Source: Proteles cristata cristata (taxonomy: Eukaryota; Chordata; Mammalia; Carnivora; Hyaenidae). From it: 64,000 nt of DNA. This document shows positions 34,246 through 46,263 of the stretch, piece by piece (the first letter of the stretch is position 1; every line of letters starts with the position of its first letter). Location: contig JAESUZ010000972.1 of the NCBI GenBank assembly GCA_017311185.1, positions 310,001-374,000 of the forward strand, in the 5' to 3' direction. The notes under the pieces were generated by a model. The model saw only the letters and a list, made by a program, of their open reading frames with translations, was not told where the DNA came from and did not search any database. A program made the position numbers and the translations under genes.

Positions 34246-34430
34246 GGCAAGAGCTTGGAGAACCAAATTCCAGTGTGGGCTCCGCCACTCAAACTATGCA
34301 ACACTGAGTAAGCGATTTAATCTCTATTTCAATTTCTCCACCTATAAATAATGTTATCATAAATCTTCCCCTCCCACACTGGAATGTTAGAACAAATGAG
34401 GAAATAAAAGTATAAGCACTTTGAGCGTTT
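34246..34430 (+). repeat. MIR SINE, opposite to its neighbour
   Basis: 'gggctccgccactcaaacta', 'gtaagcgatttaatctctat' and 'ttctccacctataaataatg' read as MIR on the plus strand. It forms an inverted pair with the preceding MIR. Confidence 0.65.
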
Positions 34431-35215
34431 TGAAGAAAAACAGTTAAAAGGCAAGTTATTATAGTATTGTATATTTAGCCAAGTGTTGCTGTGTGAGCCT
34501 GAACATTGAGACTTTTCCTGGTTATTTGCTGATTCACCCATAAGAGGTTCAAAGGCCATACGTGATACCAAAGAAAAAGTTGTCCGACTTCATTTGTCAG
34601 TGTCTCCTAGAAGTTAAGGAAGATGACAGAGGATCGATCGTATGTGGCTCCTTCAAAAATTACAGGGACTCTCTCACCAGGTGTCGGTTCCAGGCTGCTG
34701 CCAAATTGCTGGTCCTCCCTCGTCCTAGAGATCTTTCTTCCAAACCCTTTTCCTCTCCCCATCCCAGGAATCCCTCCACCCTCCTGCCTCCACCCACTAG
34801 GCCAAGATTTAAAATTCTTCTTTATTATGTAGAAGGATTTAGCTCTCAGTCCCCCTCTCCGGCCAGACTCCAGGCCTATCTTTGTTGACAGAATCACCAG
34901 GTTGCACAAATCCAGGGGGTACCATTCATAAAGAACACAACTTGAATGGTGCTCAAGGGGGTGCCAGTTGCACAAGCCACACTAGGAATGGTCCCCCTGG
35001 GACCGTGCAAGGCTTGGCTCTGGCTTTGTATGGCTCCCACCCCCAAAATGCATGAAGGTGTTTTGTGAAACAATAGAGTCATCTACCTGGGTGTCCACTG
35101 GTTGCCAAGCTTTCAAATAATGGGGTTCTTTGTTTTTTGTTTGTTTTAATGTAGACCTGATCAAATACTTAACTCACCCGGCCTAAGTCCTGGGTTCCAC
35201 CCTCTGCTAAGCATT
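34431..35215. other. Unique sequence
   Basis: No gene recognised. Overlapping frames around 34,560-35,160 on both strands lack domains; the GC-richer text at 34,690-34,870 is unassigned. Confidence 0.45.
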
Positions 35216-35219
35216 TTTC

Positions 35220-35360
35220 ACTCTCGTCTGTGACATTATTGCCTATCTCCTCCTTCAACTTGTGAGGTTTGTAAACACTTTGCCATATTTTGTCTTCCTC
35301 GCCTTTTACTCATGTCTTAGCACAAGTGCTTGGAAAGCATTTGCTGATTTGAATAAAAGC
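35220..35360 (+). repeat. L2 LINE 3' end fragment
   Basis: 'ctatctcctccttcaacttg', 'tgaggtttgtaaacactttg' and 'tcttagcacaagtgcttgga', ending 'catttgctgatttgaata', match a diverged L2 tail. Confidence 0.55.
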
Positions 35361-35469
35361 ACAGTGTACTTGTATATGTGTGCTAGTATAATCGGCAGAT
35401 ATTTGACAGAGCGCCCTTAAATGTATTGTTTGACCCACAGACTTTTGTACTAAGAAATAAATTGGGTCA

Positions 35470-35682
35470 GGGCGCCTGGGTGGCTCAGTCAGTTAAGCGT
35501 CCGACTTTGGCTCAGATCATGATCTCACGGTTCCTGGGTTCGAGCCCCGCGTCAGGCTCTGTGCTGACTGCCAGCTCAGAGCCAGGAGCCTGTTTCGGAT
35601 TCTGAATCTCCCTCTCTCTCTGACCCTCCCCTGCCCGTGCTCTCTCTCTCTCTCTCTCAGAAATAAATAAAGCATTAAAAAA
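35470..35682 (+). mobile_element. CAN-SINE with TSD
   Basis: Flanks aaattggg(t/c)ca at 35459-35469 and 35683-35693. Box B is perfect and the middle shows the 'gctgactgccagctcagagc' variant seen in the young group. Confidence 0.94.
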
Positions 35683-35699
35683 AAATTGGGCCAAGAATT

Positions 35700-36285
35700 T
35701 TAAACTGAGAAATACCATATAAAAATCCCAATTGCTGGTGTCTCTTGAAAATGTGTAGACACTCTGGCAGACTGAATGTGCATCCCACAAAGTGTCAGTG
35801 TCTTTAGCTCAGACACAGCTCCTTATCCAGGTAGTACATGAGTTGGCCTCATGCACATGTGAAATCTTCAAGGAAAGCACTGAGCTTGGAGCAACTGGCA
35901 TGTGGGGTCCTATGGATGTTTTGGAGAAACAAGTATAGAGTTTTGCCTTGTAGATTTTACATGTGCTCATAACTATTTATTGCAATGTATTTGGAGGCAA
36001 TTTTAAATTGTTTCTCGGGGGTAGAAATTTGTGGGGTACCATGTTGTACCATTTCTAAACAAGCCAGGCAAATGGAGACATCAAGTTATAGATATCATTA
36101 CCACCACATTTTAATGGTGTTGTAGCTAACGAACGTTACTAGTCAACAGCTGTGGAAATCGAAAAGAGAAATAATGGCAAATACTTGAATAAATCTTCAT
36201 AATTAATTTAACGGAGTGTGATCCTTTTCCTCTCCCACCCCACCCCACCCCCACCCCCACACCAACTGGAGACACACAACACAAG
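35700..36285. other. Unique sequence with a (CCCCA)n tract
   Basis: The C-rich simple repeat is at 36,233-36,263. No gene recognised. Confidence 0.5.
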
Positions 36286-36289
36286 CATA

Positions 36290-36375
36290 GCTAGTTCTAG
36301 CAAGTAGTGGATCCAGGATTAGAACTCAGGCCGTCTAACTTCATAGGCATTGTCTTAACCACTAAATTAATATTT
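36290..36375 (-). repeat. MIR SINE fragment
   Basis: Complement core 'gtggatccaggattagaact' with 'caggccgtctaacttcatag'. Confidence 0.6.
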
Positions 36376-37075
36376 ATGGAGCCTTTCCCATGTGCTAAAG
36401 CCATTACTGCCTCCCAACTGAAAGAGACAACCAGATTTATGGAAGAGTGCTTGGTATCTCTCCCGGGTTTTTAAGGTGCTGTAATAAACCTACACAGAAC
36501 CCTCTCCTCTCTCTCTCCCTCTCATCCCAAGTCATGTTGATATGTTTATTATTTTCAATTTGAAGTGTATAAACTGTCAGAAATTGAAAACTTCCTTTAA
36601 TACCAGTATAATTCTTGCACAAACCCTTGTTTTTATTTTATTGCAAGTTATCATGAACAAAAGATATCTTTTAAAAACAATGGAAGCAATTTGAAGCAAT
36701 ATAATATGGACACCGGAAACCAGTATCTGTAGTTAAATTGTGCTTGTATGGAGAAATGGGAGATAGCAAGGTTGAATTTGAGCAAAAATGTCACATTGAC
36801 ACAAATGCAGTAAAAGTCCAAAAATGAAAAAGAAAATATTAAAAACTGGAGGGCCTAAAAGGGAATGGTCACCACATTTTAGCATACTTTACATTGAATT
36901 TTTGTTGTTGTTACACTGAATTTTTAATTAAACATTGAGAAAAAATATTGGAACCGACACCTCCCTTTAAAAGGTTTCAAGAAGTAAACTTCTGTTGTTG
37001 TCCAGATTGGGCCGTCCAGTGAGTCTCCAGATCTTGAGAGATTGCATTGTGCCTTCACTATTTCTTATGCAGATG
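36376..37075. other. Unique AT-rich sequence
   Basis: Nothing recognised. Confidence 0.45.
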
Positions 37076-37079
37076 TGGC

Positions 37080-37250
37080 CCAGTTTACTCTGCCTCAATT
37101 TCTCTTTCTGCAAAATATGCACAATAAGTGCATCTTGTACCATAGAGATGTGGTGAGACATAGCTAATAAATGATTATAAAGCACAGTTCTTTGAAGTAT
37201 AAAGCACTGCATAATTACTAAATACTATAATAATCATCGTCGTAATAATA
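37080..37250 (+). repeat. MIR SINE 3' half
   Basis: 'ctgcctcaatttctctttct', 'gcaaaatatgcacaataagt', 'agatgtggtgagacatag' and a terminal 'taataatcatcgtcgtaata'. Confidence 0.6.
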
Positions 37251-37389
37251 GTAATTTTCAACCAACACATCAACCAGACACAGATGCTTTTAGTCACCTC
37301 CCAATTAGGCAAAAGTGTATATGCCACGTATGAAGTAAAGTAAAAATTGTAAACTACAGACTAGCTCCACCCCGCCCACCCTTCCTCTT

Positions 37390-37620
37390 TCCTATGCAGA
37401 ATGTGAAGTCAGGCTGCCAGAGACCTGTCCCGGTGACATTGCCTGCTAGCTGTATGACCCAGGTTGCACAAGACAGTGAAATCTCTCCAGCCTCTTCTCC
37501 TTCAACTGTAAAATGACGGTGATAGTAATGCCCACCTCATAAGATCGTTGTGAGAGTTCAACCAATGAATACATGGAGAGCTGTGCACCAGTCCCCAGCA
37601 ACTGAAGGAACACCCTGAAT
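37390..37620 (+). repeat. MIR SINE
   Basis: 'gctagctgtatgacccaggt', 'ctccttcaactgtaaaatga', 'cggtgatagtaatgcccacc' and 'tcataagatcgttgtgagag' are close to the MIR consensus order. Confidence 0.8.
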
Positions 37621-37716
37621 GTTCGTGGTGCTAATGACTAGCAGCAATATCTGAGAAGGACTAATAGTGGGTAGCTGCCCAACCTTGTTATTGAATGAAA
37701 GAAAGAAAAATCAATA

Positions 37717-37932
37717 GGGGTGCCTGGGTGGCTCAGTTGGTTAAGTGTCTGACTTTGGCTCAGGTCATGATTTTGAGGTTGCTGAGCTCATGCCCCACTT
37801 TAGGCTCCTCACTCTCTCTCCCTGCCTTCCTCTCTCTCTGCCCCTCATGGGATTCTCTCTCTCTCTCTCCCTCTCTCTCCAACCCTTGGTCACTTGCACT
37901 CTCTCTCTCAAGAATAAAAAATAAATAAATAC
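37717..37932 (+). mobile_element. CAN-SINE, older subtype
   Basis: Head ggggtgcctgggtggctcag; box B is degraded to 'gagctcatgccccac', with an enlarged TC tract and a 'caagaataaaaaataaat' tail. Confidence 0.9.
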
Positions 37933-38022
37933 AATACAATTCAATATACTCAGTTTGGAAGATGATTTGAGCTTCCCTCCAGATTTCCAGACTATGTGAA
38001 TATATATGAAATATAAGAATTT

Positions 38023-38221
38023 AAATTTTTTTTTAATGTTTTATTTATTTTTGAGAGAGAGAGAGACAGAGTGTGATCAGGGGAGGGGCAGAGAGAAAGG
38101 AGACTCAGAATCCAAAGCAGGCTCCAGGCTCTAAGCTGTCAGCACATAGCCTGATGTGGGGCTCAAATCCATGAACTCCAAGTTCATGATCTGAGCCAAA
38201 GTTGGGCACCCGACCAACTGA
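38023..38221 (-). mobile_element. CAN-SINE lacking its 5' head
   Basis: Read on the complement it is normal from tail to 'gcacccgaccaactg' and then stops. The last ~18 bases (gagccacccaggcgcccc) are replaced by L1 sequence. Either a 5'-truncated insertion or a later deletion at the SINE/L1 border. Confidence 0.88.
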
Positions 38222-38775
38222 TATTACACATTACATATATGTATATATGTGTATACACATATATATAATGGGATATTACACAGCCATAAAAATGTATACA
38301 AGAATGATACTGTGCCAATTATAACATGGATAGAACTAGAAGGTATTAAGCTAAGTGAAATAAGTCAGACTGAGAATGACAAGTACCATACAATTTCACT
38401 TGTATGTGGAATCTAAACAAAACAAATGTACAAACAAACCCCCAAAAAGCAGAATGAGACCTGTAAATATAGAGAACAAACTGATAGTTGGCAGGTTGGC
38501 AAAGGGGAGGGGTCTGGAGAGATGGGCAAAACAGGTGAAGGGTAAAGGGAAATATAGACTCCCTGTTATGGAATGAAGAAGTCATGGGAATAGAAGGCAA
38601 AACATAAGAAATATGGTCAATGATATTGCAATAACACTGTACGGTAACAGATGGTAGCTACATTCGTTGTGAGTATGGCAGTATAATGTATAGATTTATC
38701 AAATCACTATTTTGTACACCTGAAACTAATATTGTGCATCAGCTCCACTCAAATTTTAAAAATTAAAAAAGAATA
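38222..38775 (+). mobile_element. L1 3' end fragment
   Basis: 'gggatattacacagccataa', 'agctaagtgaaataagtcag', 'acaatttcacttgtatgtgg', 'agagaacaaactgatagttg' and 'gtacacctgaaactaatatt' are the ORF2 end and 3' UTR order of a carnivore L1. The start is a TA/TG simple repeat that includes a perfect 22-nt palindrome at 38243-38264. Confidence 0.85.
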
Positions 38776-40015
38776 GGTGAGGCGTTTTGCTTTCCCAATG
38801 TATTTGTTTATTTTAATAATTGTACATGAGATAAATGACTACATTTGAGGTATTGATGATGAGAGGGAAAAAACAGTAAAATGGAAAGAGCACAATGCTC
38901 TGCCTTCCCCCACCCACTCCTCTCCACAGGTGGAAACAGTGTTAAAGATTTGCTGTTCTTTCCAGACCTTTTTCTGGGCATTTACATTCATGCAAACAAA
39001 ACAGAATTACCCAACAGGCAGATGAAGTACATAACAACAACAAAAAAAAAGTGAAAAGACTTTGACATTTTTACAAATGCATCAATTTTAAAAATCAGAA
39101 TTTGTTGGGACATCCTTATACTTAATTAATTTTAGCATGGTTTTAATCTTAAAGTAAATAATAAGGATATTATTTCTTATGTACCAGAAGCTTCTTTAGT
39201 GCTCAGGACCTTTCTTAAGATCTTAATCCAAGCTTGTTTTATAAGTATATATACACCTATATTTTATAGACCATACATACAATCATTTGTTCTGCAACTT
39301 TTTTTATTTGTGTGCATGATTTTAAACATTGTGATATTTATTTACTGGCAACCCAAATAAGAAGGAACTTTTTCCATATCTGTTATTTTACTTCCCCAAG
39401 AACTATCCCTGTATAAGGGCCTTATGGAACAGTTTGAGTTTCAAAAGCTTTCTTTCTTGGTAAAGCAAATTTTATTTTCCATCACATTTTCAAGCCAATG
39501 TAATACAATCCTTTTTTAATCTCCACAGAGTGTATGACGGAGAGAAATCCTGCCGGCCAGGAGCTTTCTAAATGGTGACTATGGAGAAATGCCAAGGAAA
39601 TCAAATGGTGCCAAGTGCAGAATCCTCAAGTTGCTCTCTAAACCAACAGAAATTCGTTTAGAAGCTGGATTTTACTGAGGTAGGAAGCATTTCACCTACA
39701 AAGATGGGGCGCATGTGGAGACTGTATTTGGGACTGGGAAATAAAGAAGAAAAGTAAAGCTTACATTGTACTTCAGGAGGCTGTAAGAGGAGAACATTCC
39801 CTGAAGAGAAGACTAATGACCTTTTGTGAAGGAAGAAAGAATGCTTAAGCAATAGTTTATAACTACATGTATTTAAAACGCTTCCCTTATGGTAAATTAA
39901 GTGCTGAAATTTTATTATTCACTCAGTAAGCTCAATGCACTTAGAACCACAAACATGTATGCAAAGAGAGAGATCAAATAGATACAGATATATAGGTATA
40001 CTTGAAATAACCCCG
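38776..40015. other. Mostly unique sequence, possible old L1 remnants
   Basis: 39,230-39,340 ('catttgttctgcaacttt', 'taaacattgtgatatttatt') resembles the complement of an ancient L1 end, weakly. No gene. The frame at 39658-39852(-) has no domain. Confidence 0.4.
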
Positions 40016-40019
40016 GCTC

Positions 40020-40500
40020 TAATGTTTATTACATACTTAGTGTGAACAAGACACAGGAGGTCTGGGGGATACTAAGAACTCTAGTCACAGAATCTGTCCT
40101 CTAAGAATCAAAATGCCAGTTGGAGAGATGAGTTATAGACTCAGAGAGGAGGAACCACAACAGTGCAAAACATACTGTGGCAAATGCTAAATGAATAATA
40201 GAGCCACACTAATCTTTGGAGACCTCTTCCTTCATTTGTGGTCTTAGGACCAGGTAAGAGGTGGAGCTTAAATAGTATCTTATGGGAATTGTAGCAATTA
40301 TAGGAAAAAGAGGGGAATAAAAAGGATCCCGAGCTTTCAAAAGGGAGGAGTAGAAGAAAAGCATGGAGCACATTCAGAAGACCTTGAGCAGCTCCTTTAC
40401 AGTTAAAAACAAAGATTCTGGGCAAGCAGGTTGGGCCTGTCGTCCGAAGGGTGCTGACTACTAAATTAAGATATGTGGACATTATCTCTTTAGGCAAAGA
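40020..40500 (-). repeat. Possible L2 LINE remnant
   Basis: 'ttacatacttagtgtgaaca', 'gtcacagaatctgtcctcta', 'gatgagttatagactcag' and the later 'agcatggagcacattcagaa' resemble the complement of L2, poorly preserved. Confidence 0.35.
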
Positions 40501-40574
40501 ACTTAGGTAAAGAAGATTCTCTCAGGTCAAGAATCAAAGCTGGTTTCTCGACTCTAAAGCAGTGTAATTAAAGT

Positions 40575-40670
40575 ACTCTTAAAAAAATAAAAAAATTTAA
40601 AATAAATAAATAAATAATAAAAAAATAAAACAGAACAAAAAAAATTTTTAAATAAAATAAAATAAAATAA
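40575..40670. repeat. A-rich simple repeat
   Basis: (AAAT)n and (AAAAT)n text immediately before a SINE. It may be the tail of a removed retroposon or the landing site of the SINE. Confidence 0.8.
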
Positions 40671-40830
40671 GAGGCACCTCGGTGGCTTAGTTGGTTGAGC
40701 AACTGACTCTTGATTTTGGCTCAGGTCATGACCCCACGGACACGGGATCAAGTGTCTTTCTCTCTCTCCCTTTGCCTCTCCCCTGCTCCTGTTCTCTCTC
40801 TCTCTCTCTCAAAAAAAATAATTTTATCAA
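40671..40830 (+). mobile_element. Shortened CAN-SINE
   Basis: 'ggcacctcggtggcttagtt' head and 'ctcaggtcatgaccccacgg' are present. The region between box B and the TC tract is deleted. It ends in (TC)n then an A-rich tail that runs into the L1. Confidence 0.85.
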
Positions 40831-40847
40831 ATAAAATTAAAATAACA

Positions 40848-41139
40848 GCACAGGAAACAAAAGATGTTGGCTAGGATGTAGAGATAGGGGAACCTATCTT
40901 ACACTGTTAGTGGGAATGCAAACTGGTGCAGCAGCCACTCTAGAAAACAGTATGGAGGTTCCTCAAAAAGTTAAAAATAGAACCACCCTACCACCCAGCA
41001 AATTGCACTACTAGGTATTTATCCAAACTATACAAAAAGGGCTACATACACCTCAATGTTTATAGCAGCATTATCAACAATAGCCAAACTATGGAAAGAG
41101 CCCAAATGTACACTAACTGAGGAATGGATAAATAAAATG

Positions 41140-41179
<40 letters not shown>

Positions 41180-41598
41180 GCACAATGGAATATTACTCAG
41201 CCATCAAAAAGAATGATTCTTGCCATTTGCAACAAAGTGGGTGGAGCTAGAATGTATTATGCTAGGCGAAATAAGACAATCAAAGAAAGACAAATACCAT
41301 ATGATTTCACTCATTTGTGAAATTTAAGAAACAAAACAGATGGCCATAGAGGAAGAGAAGAAAAGAGAGAGAGAAAAGAGAGAAACCAACCACAACAGAC
41401 TCTTAACAATAGAGAATAAACTGAGGGTTGATGGAGGAAGGTAGGTGCAGATGGGCCAGATGGGTAATGGGAATTAAGGAGGGCACTTGCTGTGATGAAC
41501 ACTGGGTGTTACGGGTAAGTGATGAATCACTGAATTATGCACCTAAAACCAATATTGCTCTGTATGTTAACTAGAATTTAAGTAAAAAGTAAAAGAAA
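40848..41598 (+). mobile_element. 5'-truncated felid-type L1
   Basis: 'ggatgtagagataggggaac', 'gtgggaatgcaaactggtgc', 'ggtatttatccaaactatac', 'gcagcattatcaacaatagc', then the ORF2 end (MEYYSAIKKND encoded from 41186) and a 3' UTR ending 'gtatgttaactagaatttaa'. A (CA)n of about 18 units interrupts it at 41,141-41,176 where other copies read through, so ORF2 is broken there. Confidence 0.9.
41141..41176. repeat. (CA)n microsatellite inside L1
   Basis: A pure run of CA dinucleotides at the L1 position where many copies carry a short acacaca; likely variable in length. Confidence 0.95.
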
Positions 41599-41599
41599 T

Positions 41600-41890
41600 T
41601 ATTTTAAGTGAGAGATATTTACAAAGCACAGAAAAGCATAAAAAATAAAAGTCACCTGGAAACCTACCATCCAGAAATATGTTACACTTTTATGTTACAT
41701 TATAGCATTTTTTTCTGGTCATATATTTGTGTACGTATGTGTGCATGTTTGTGTATAAATAGGGATTATTCTTTATTAACTCAACATGATTTTGTATTTT
41801 TTTATTAAAAATCATAGCTGCACTGTATGTCATCATATAAGTGGAATATATTATACCTACCCAATTTTCCACTTTTCATCTGGGCACAAA
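41600..41890 (-). repeat. Ancient L1 fragment, antisense
   Basis: 'tcacctggaaacctaccatc', 'cagaaatatgttacactttt', 'tttctggtcatatatttgtg' and 'ttaaaaatcatagctgcact' resemble an old L1 read on the complement. It abuts the 3' end of the younger L1. Confidence 0.5.
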
Positions 41891-43855
41891 AATCTAAAAT
41901 TCATCCCGGGTTGATTGGAGTAAAGATAAACTGAGAGCAGGAGGAACCGCTAAAGAGCTATTAGTAGAGGGCAACTTACATAAATTAAGGCATAGTCACA
42001 CTCTAGAAGGGTTTCTTATATTACAGTATAACTATTGTTTCAAGGAACGATGCCACTCCTTGTGCCCTATCATGGAGTGATCTCTCAGATATATTTTTTT
42101 CTTCTCCCAATCTTCTTAATTTGGATTGTCCCAGAATTCAGTCTCTATTCTTCCCCATCTGCATTTATTTCCTCCCTTGGCAATCTCATCTTGACCCAAG
42201 GATTTAAATATTGTCTACATGCTAACCACCTAAAGGCCTATGGAAAGGAAGGGTATTCTATTTTCAGGGGTGGATACAAGTTTTCTGAAAAAGAACTCAA
42301 AGTTATAAATAAAACATGCCTGGTCCACTCCAATATTATCCAATAGGAGACATTACAAATACAAAATTCTGGTGCCCCGCTCTGGGAGGGGTCCCAGAGG
42401 TGAGGGGCCTTGACGGCTGGGCATATGCCATAGCCTAAGCAAGGTCCTAGAGTCAGGAGCAAAACAATATGATGAAGGAATCAGTAAGGGGATAATACTA
42501 TCTCAAAGTCAGGGAATGGAGTGGGTGGGAAAAAATCACCCATAAATTTGGGCAATTTGTTCTTTGACCTCTATTCATTCTAATGATATGAGGAACAATA
42601 ATCTGAAACATTCATTTGATTTGGCTTCCTAAAAAACGGTACATTACTCACTGCCAAAGGGGGAAGGGGAAGAGAGAGTTTCTGTGAGCTAATTAACAAA
42701 ATAATGCCCCTGAGATAGCAAGCAATTGTCCAGATTCTTTATTTCCAATATCATCTCTACATCAAAGTTTCTCTCACTGTTTCTATTGTAAATTCTGCTT
42801 TTCAGCACGTAACACGCTTTGCTAAAAGTTGCAATGAAGTCTTTCTTTCCACATTGAAAAGGCCTGGCTCCTTTGATATGACTGTAGTTTGCCCCCCATT
42901 ATAGGCGACTACAAACATGTAAAAATATTTCTGCATCTCTCCAATCTATAGAAAGCCATTCTGAGGTCTTGAAAACAGTCTCTTTACAGATGGGAGAGAA
43001 CGCGAGAGAAACACCCTCAGTGTGCTGGCTAAAACCTGCAGTGTCTGCCCAGCACTGTGCTGCCTCTCATAACAGGGGATGCTCTGCTGAATGAGCCCTT
43101 GTATGTCCAAATTCAAAAAGTTCTTGTTTGCTGCAGTTGAACAAAGCTCTCACAGACAGTGGGATCTGCAGGGTAGCCACCAAGTGTGTTAAACCAATGT
43201 TCCCTCCACCACACTGCCGAATAGTTTATCGTAATGGCACTTCTCACCTTCATGTATAGAGCCCGGTGTTCACGTTGCCGTCCTGCACAGAGCTCCCACT
43301 GACTTCAAAGGAAATGACATAGAACAGAACCCCATGGTGTAAGGAGAAACAAGCAGCATCTGATCAGAATCAGGCCATACTTTTTTTTTCATTCTCTCTG
43401 TATAAATGGCTAAATTTATATACAGAATATTTAAAGGCCACCTTTCACTTCAGCAGTTTATGAATTGTCAGATGTACATACACTTATTAGGGAGCTCAAC
43501 ACTAAACTGCTTATGTAGGAGGGATGGGGGTGTTATAGAGAAATCCATCCCAATCCCACATTTTTCTTGGTCTATAAGACAACTCGCCGCCCCCCCCCCC
43601 CACAACCAACATGATTGGGTCTAGTTTAGTGGCTCGTTTTACTTAAAGCTGGCCTTAAGGCAAACCTTAATGAAAAAGAAGGCTTAAGAGACAGAAGAGA
43701 AAAAGAAGAGAGGGAGAAAAAGGATGAAGGAGAAAAAGAGGTGAAACCAAAAAGAATGTTGATTAAATCCTTGGAGAAGGGAGGTCTCTTTCTAAACTTA
43801 AAATTAAGGGGAGGAGGCGTCATTAAAGAATAGTACATTTAACTATAAAAAAAAA
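41891..43855. other. Unique sequence
   Basis: About 2 kb without recognised repeats except a 12-base C-run at 43,590-43,601 and purine-rich text at 43,660-43,745. The open frame at 42035-42346(+) has a hydrophobic stretch but no known domain, no upstream promoter and no splice context. Confidence 0.45.
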
Positions 43856-43918
43856 TTTCTACATGTCAAAAATCAAAATAAGATAGATTTAAATGCAAAT
43901 AAAAAACTGGGTAAAGTT

Positions 43919-44136
43919 GGGGCACCTGGGTGGCTCAGTTGGTTAAGCATCTGACTTTGGCTCAGGTCATGATCTCACAGTCCGTGGGTTTGAGCCCCAT
44001 GTTGGTCTCTGTGCTGACAGCTCAGAGCCTGGAGCCTGCTTCAGATTCTGTGTCTCCCTCTCTCTCTGCCCTTCCCTTGCTCACACTCTGTCTCTCTCTC
44101 TCAAAATAAAATAAAGATATAAAAAAAATTTTTTTT
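43919..44136 (+). mobile_element. CAN-SINE with TSD
   Basis: Flanks aa(c/t)tgggtaaa at 43905-43915 and 44137-44147. A full element with box B 'gggtttgagccccat' (one change) and a regular tail. Confidence 0.92.
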
Positions 44137-44237
44137 AATTGGGTAAAATATTGGTGACAACTTAGATAGGTAAAGGATTAATATTCTCCTGAATTTATAA
44201 AGAAATCAGGAAAGCTGATTTAAAAAAAAAAAAAAAA

Positions 44238-44685
44238 GCACTCCCCCAGCTAATATCACACTCAATGGGGAAAACCTGAAAGCTTTTCCTCTAAGATCAG
44301 GAACAAGACAAAGATGTCCACTCTTACCACTTTTATTCAACGTAGTACTGAAAGTCCTAGCCAGAGCAATCAGACAAGAAAAATAAATGAAAGGCTTCCA
44401 AATTGGTAGGGAAGAAGTAAAACTGTCACAATTTGCAGATGACGTGATACTATATAGAAAACCCCAAACATTCCACCAAAAAACTAGTAGAACTAATAAA
44501 TGAATTCAGTAAAGTTGCAGCATACAACTCATATACAGAAATCTGTTGTGTGTCTATATGCTAATAATGAAGTAACAGAAAGAGAAATTAAGAAAACAAT
44601 CCCATTTACAATTGCATCAAAAAGAATAAAATATCTGGGATGAATTTAACCAAAAAACCAAAAACACTAAAATTCCCACAGAATA
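44238..44685 (+). pseudogene. L1 ORF2 reverse-transcriptase fragment
   Basis: The plus strand encodes the central RT region of L1 ORF2: 'agcactcccccagctaatat', 'ggaacaagacaaagatgtcc', then the catalytic FADD motif at 44432-44443 (ttt gca gat gac) followed by VILY, and 'atcccatttacaattgcatc'. It is cut at both ends and has frameshifts and stops, so it is inactive. A poly-A run (44221-44237) precedes it, which is the wrong side for a normal plus-strand insertion. Confidence 0.85.
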
Positions 44686-44870
44686 AACAAAGGATTCACA
44701 CAATTCATAGAAACATAAATTACAATGACTAATAAACATTTGAAAAATGTTCAGTGTTACTAATAACCAATAAAAGCAATGAAATAAAAAGACTTTTCCT
44801 TCAAATTGGTAAATCTGAAAAATGAAACTACATATTATAGTCTTTTCAGATATAAACAATAATCAGAAAA

Positions 44871-45445
44871 TGTGACTCTTCAAAAATGCCTTTTCAAAGT
44901 AGTAACAACAAATAAAATGCCAAAGGCTATACATAATAAGATGTGCAGAACCTAAATTTAAAAAAATGAACTCCCTTCCTGGGCAGAAGAGCCTCATGAC
45001 GGACAGAGCCTGCTCAAGGAGGGAATTCTCCCCTAAAGAATGTCAGGAGATTAGCTACCTACCAGAAGATCAAGCAAATCAATATAATACTGAGGATAAT
45101 GACAGGGAAGTTTCTCACTGTGAGAGAAGATAGTATAGATAGAGATGGGGGAAACCTAGAATGAGCCCACTGGTACTGGATTGGAGTGGACCATGTCAGT
45201 GCGAACACATGGTTTTCAATACAGGTAGATAGATACAGATATAAATATCAATGTAAATGTGTGTATTTATATATGTATACAAGAAGATGTATGTAAATAC
45301 ATATTTATGTGCATATGCGTACATATATTTCCTAGCTCAGTGCAATGAGAAGGGTGAGGAGAAGGGACACTCTGGTAACTGATCTAGTACCTAGATCTTG
45401 GTTTCTAAATAGTACTATCTCTTCTCCACATAGGCTTTGTCCTTT
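44871..45445. other. Unique AT-rich sequence
   Basis: A degenerate ATAC/TATG-rich tract lies at 45,225-45,325. No gene recognised. Confidence 0.45.
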
Positions 45446-46263
45446 GGAGAGCACATCCATTTCTTAAGGCTTCACTGCGAAGCCTACACTTATATGTCAG
45501 GACTAGACCTTCCACCTAATCTCCAGACATTCAATATTTTCAACATATTCCAACTGCTAATGTGACTTCTCTGCTTTGTTGTCTCATAAACATTTCAAAC
45601 TTAACATTGTCAAAATAGAATGTTTAATTTCCCTGTGTCCTCCCTAAGCCATTCCTCCCCATTGTCCCAATCTCTATAAATAATAACACTATTCACTCCA
45701 CTGAAGTTGGAGGCTGGGGAGTCATCTTAACCTGCTCCCTTTTCCCCACCCTTCATTGTATACCCATCACCAAGTTCAAATTGTTCTACTCCCAAATTAT
45801 ACCTTGAATTCATTCCTTTGTCTTCATCTCTACTTATGACTATGCTAGTTTAAGCTATCATTCTCCCTCTCCTTGATTTCTGCAATGGCTTTCTAACTAG
45901 TCCCTCTACATCCATGGGAATGTTCTTACATTCCATTATCAACATAGCTAGAATGAACTCTTAAAATATCATTGAAGCATGCCTTTTTTCTCCTCAAAAC
46001 CCTTAAAACCCTTCTATGATCTTCCAGCCTATTAGAACAAATCCAAGTTACTGGCTATGGCCAAAAAGATGCAGCATGATCTGGCTACCTGCCTGAGGCC
46101 TCCAACTTCATACCATTCACCTTATCCTGTCAATGACAATTTTGTAGTTAAAGTTCCTAGAACACACCAAGCTCTTTTCTGTTTCAGGAATTTTGCACTC
46201 GCTCTTCCTTCTGCTTGCCGTGCTTTTCTTACAGCTTTTCACATGATTGGCTCCTTCTCACTC

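Larger units (their letters stand above)
43860..44870 (+). repeat. Old L1 broken by a SINE and a younger L1 piece
   Basis: Old L1 text: 'aactgggtaaa' at the SINE, 'gataggtaaaggattaatat' and 'tataaagaaatcagg'. It then jumps at about 44,220 and resumes near 44,690 with 'caattcatagaaacataaat', 'actaataaacatttgaaaaa' and 'aataaccaataaaagcaatg'. The order across the gap is continuous with an L1 consensus, so the middle is an insertion. Confidence 0.65.
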
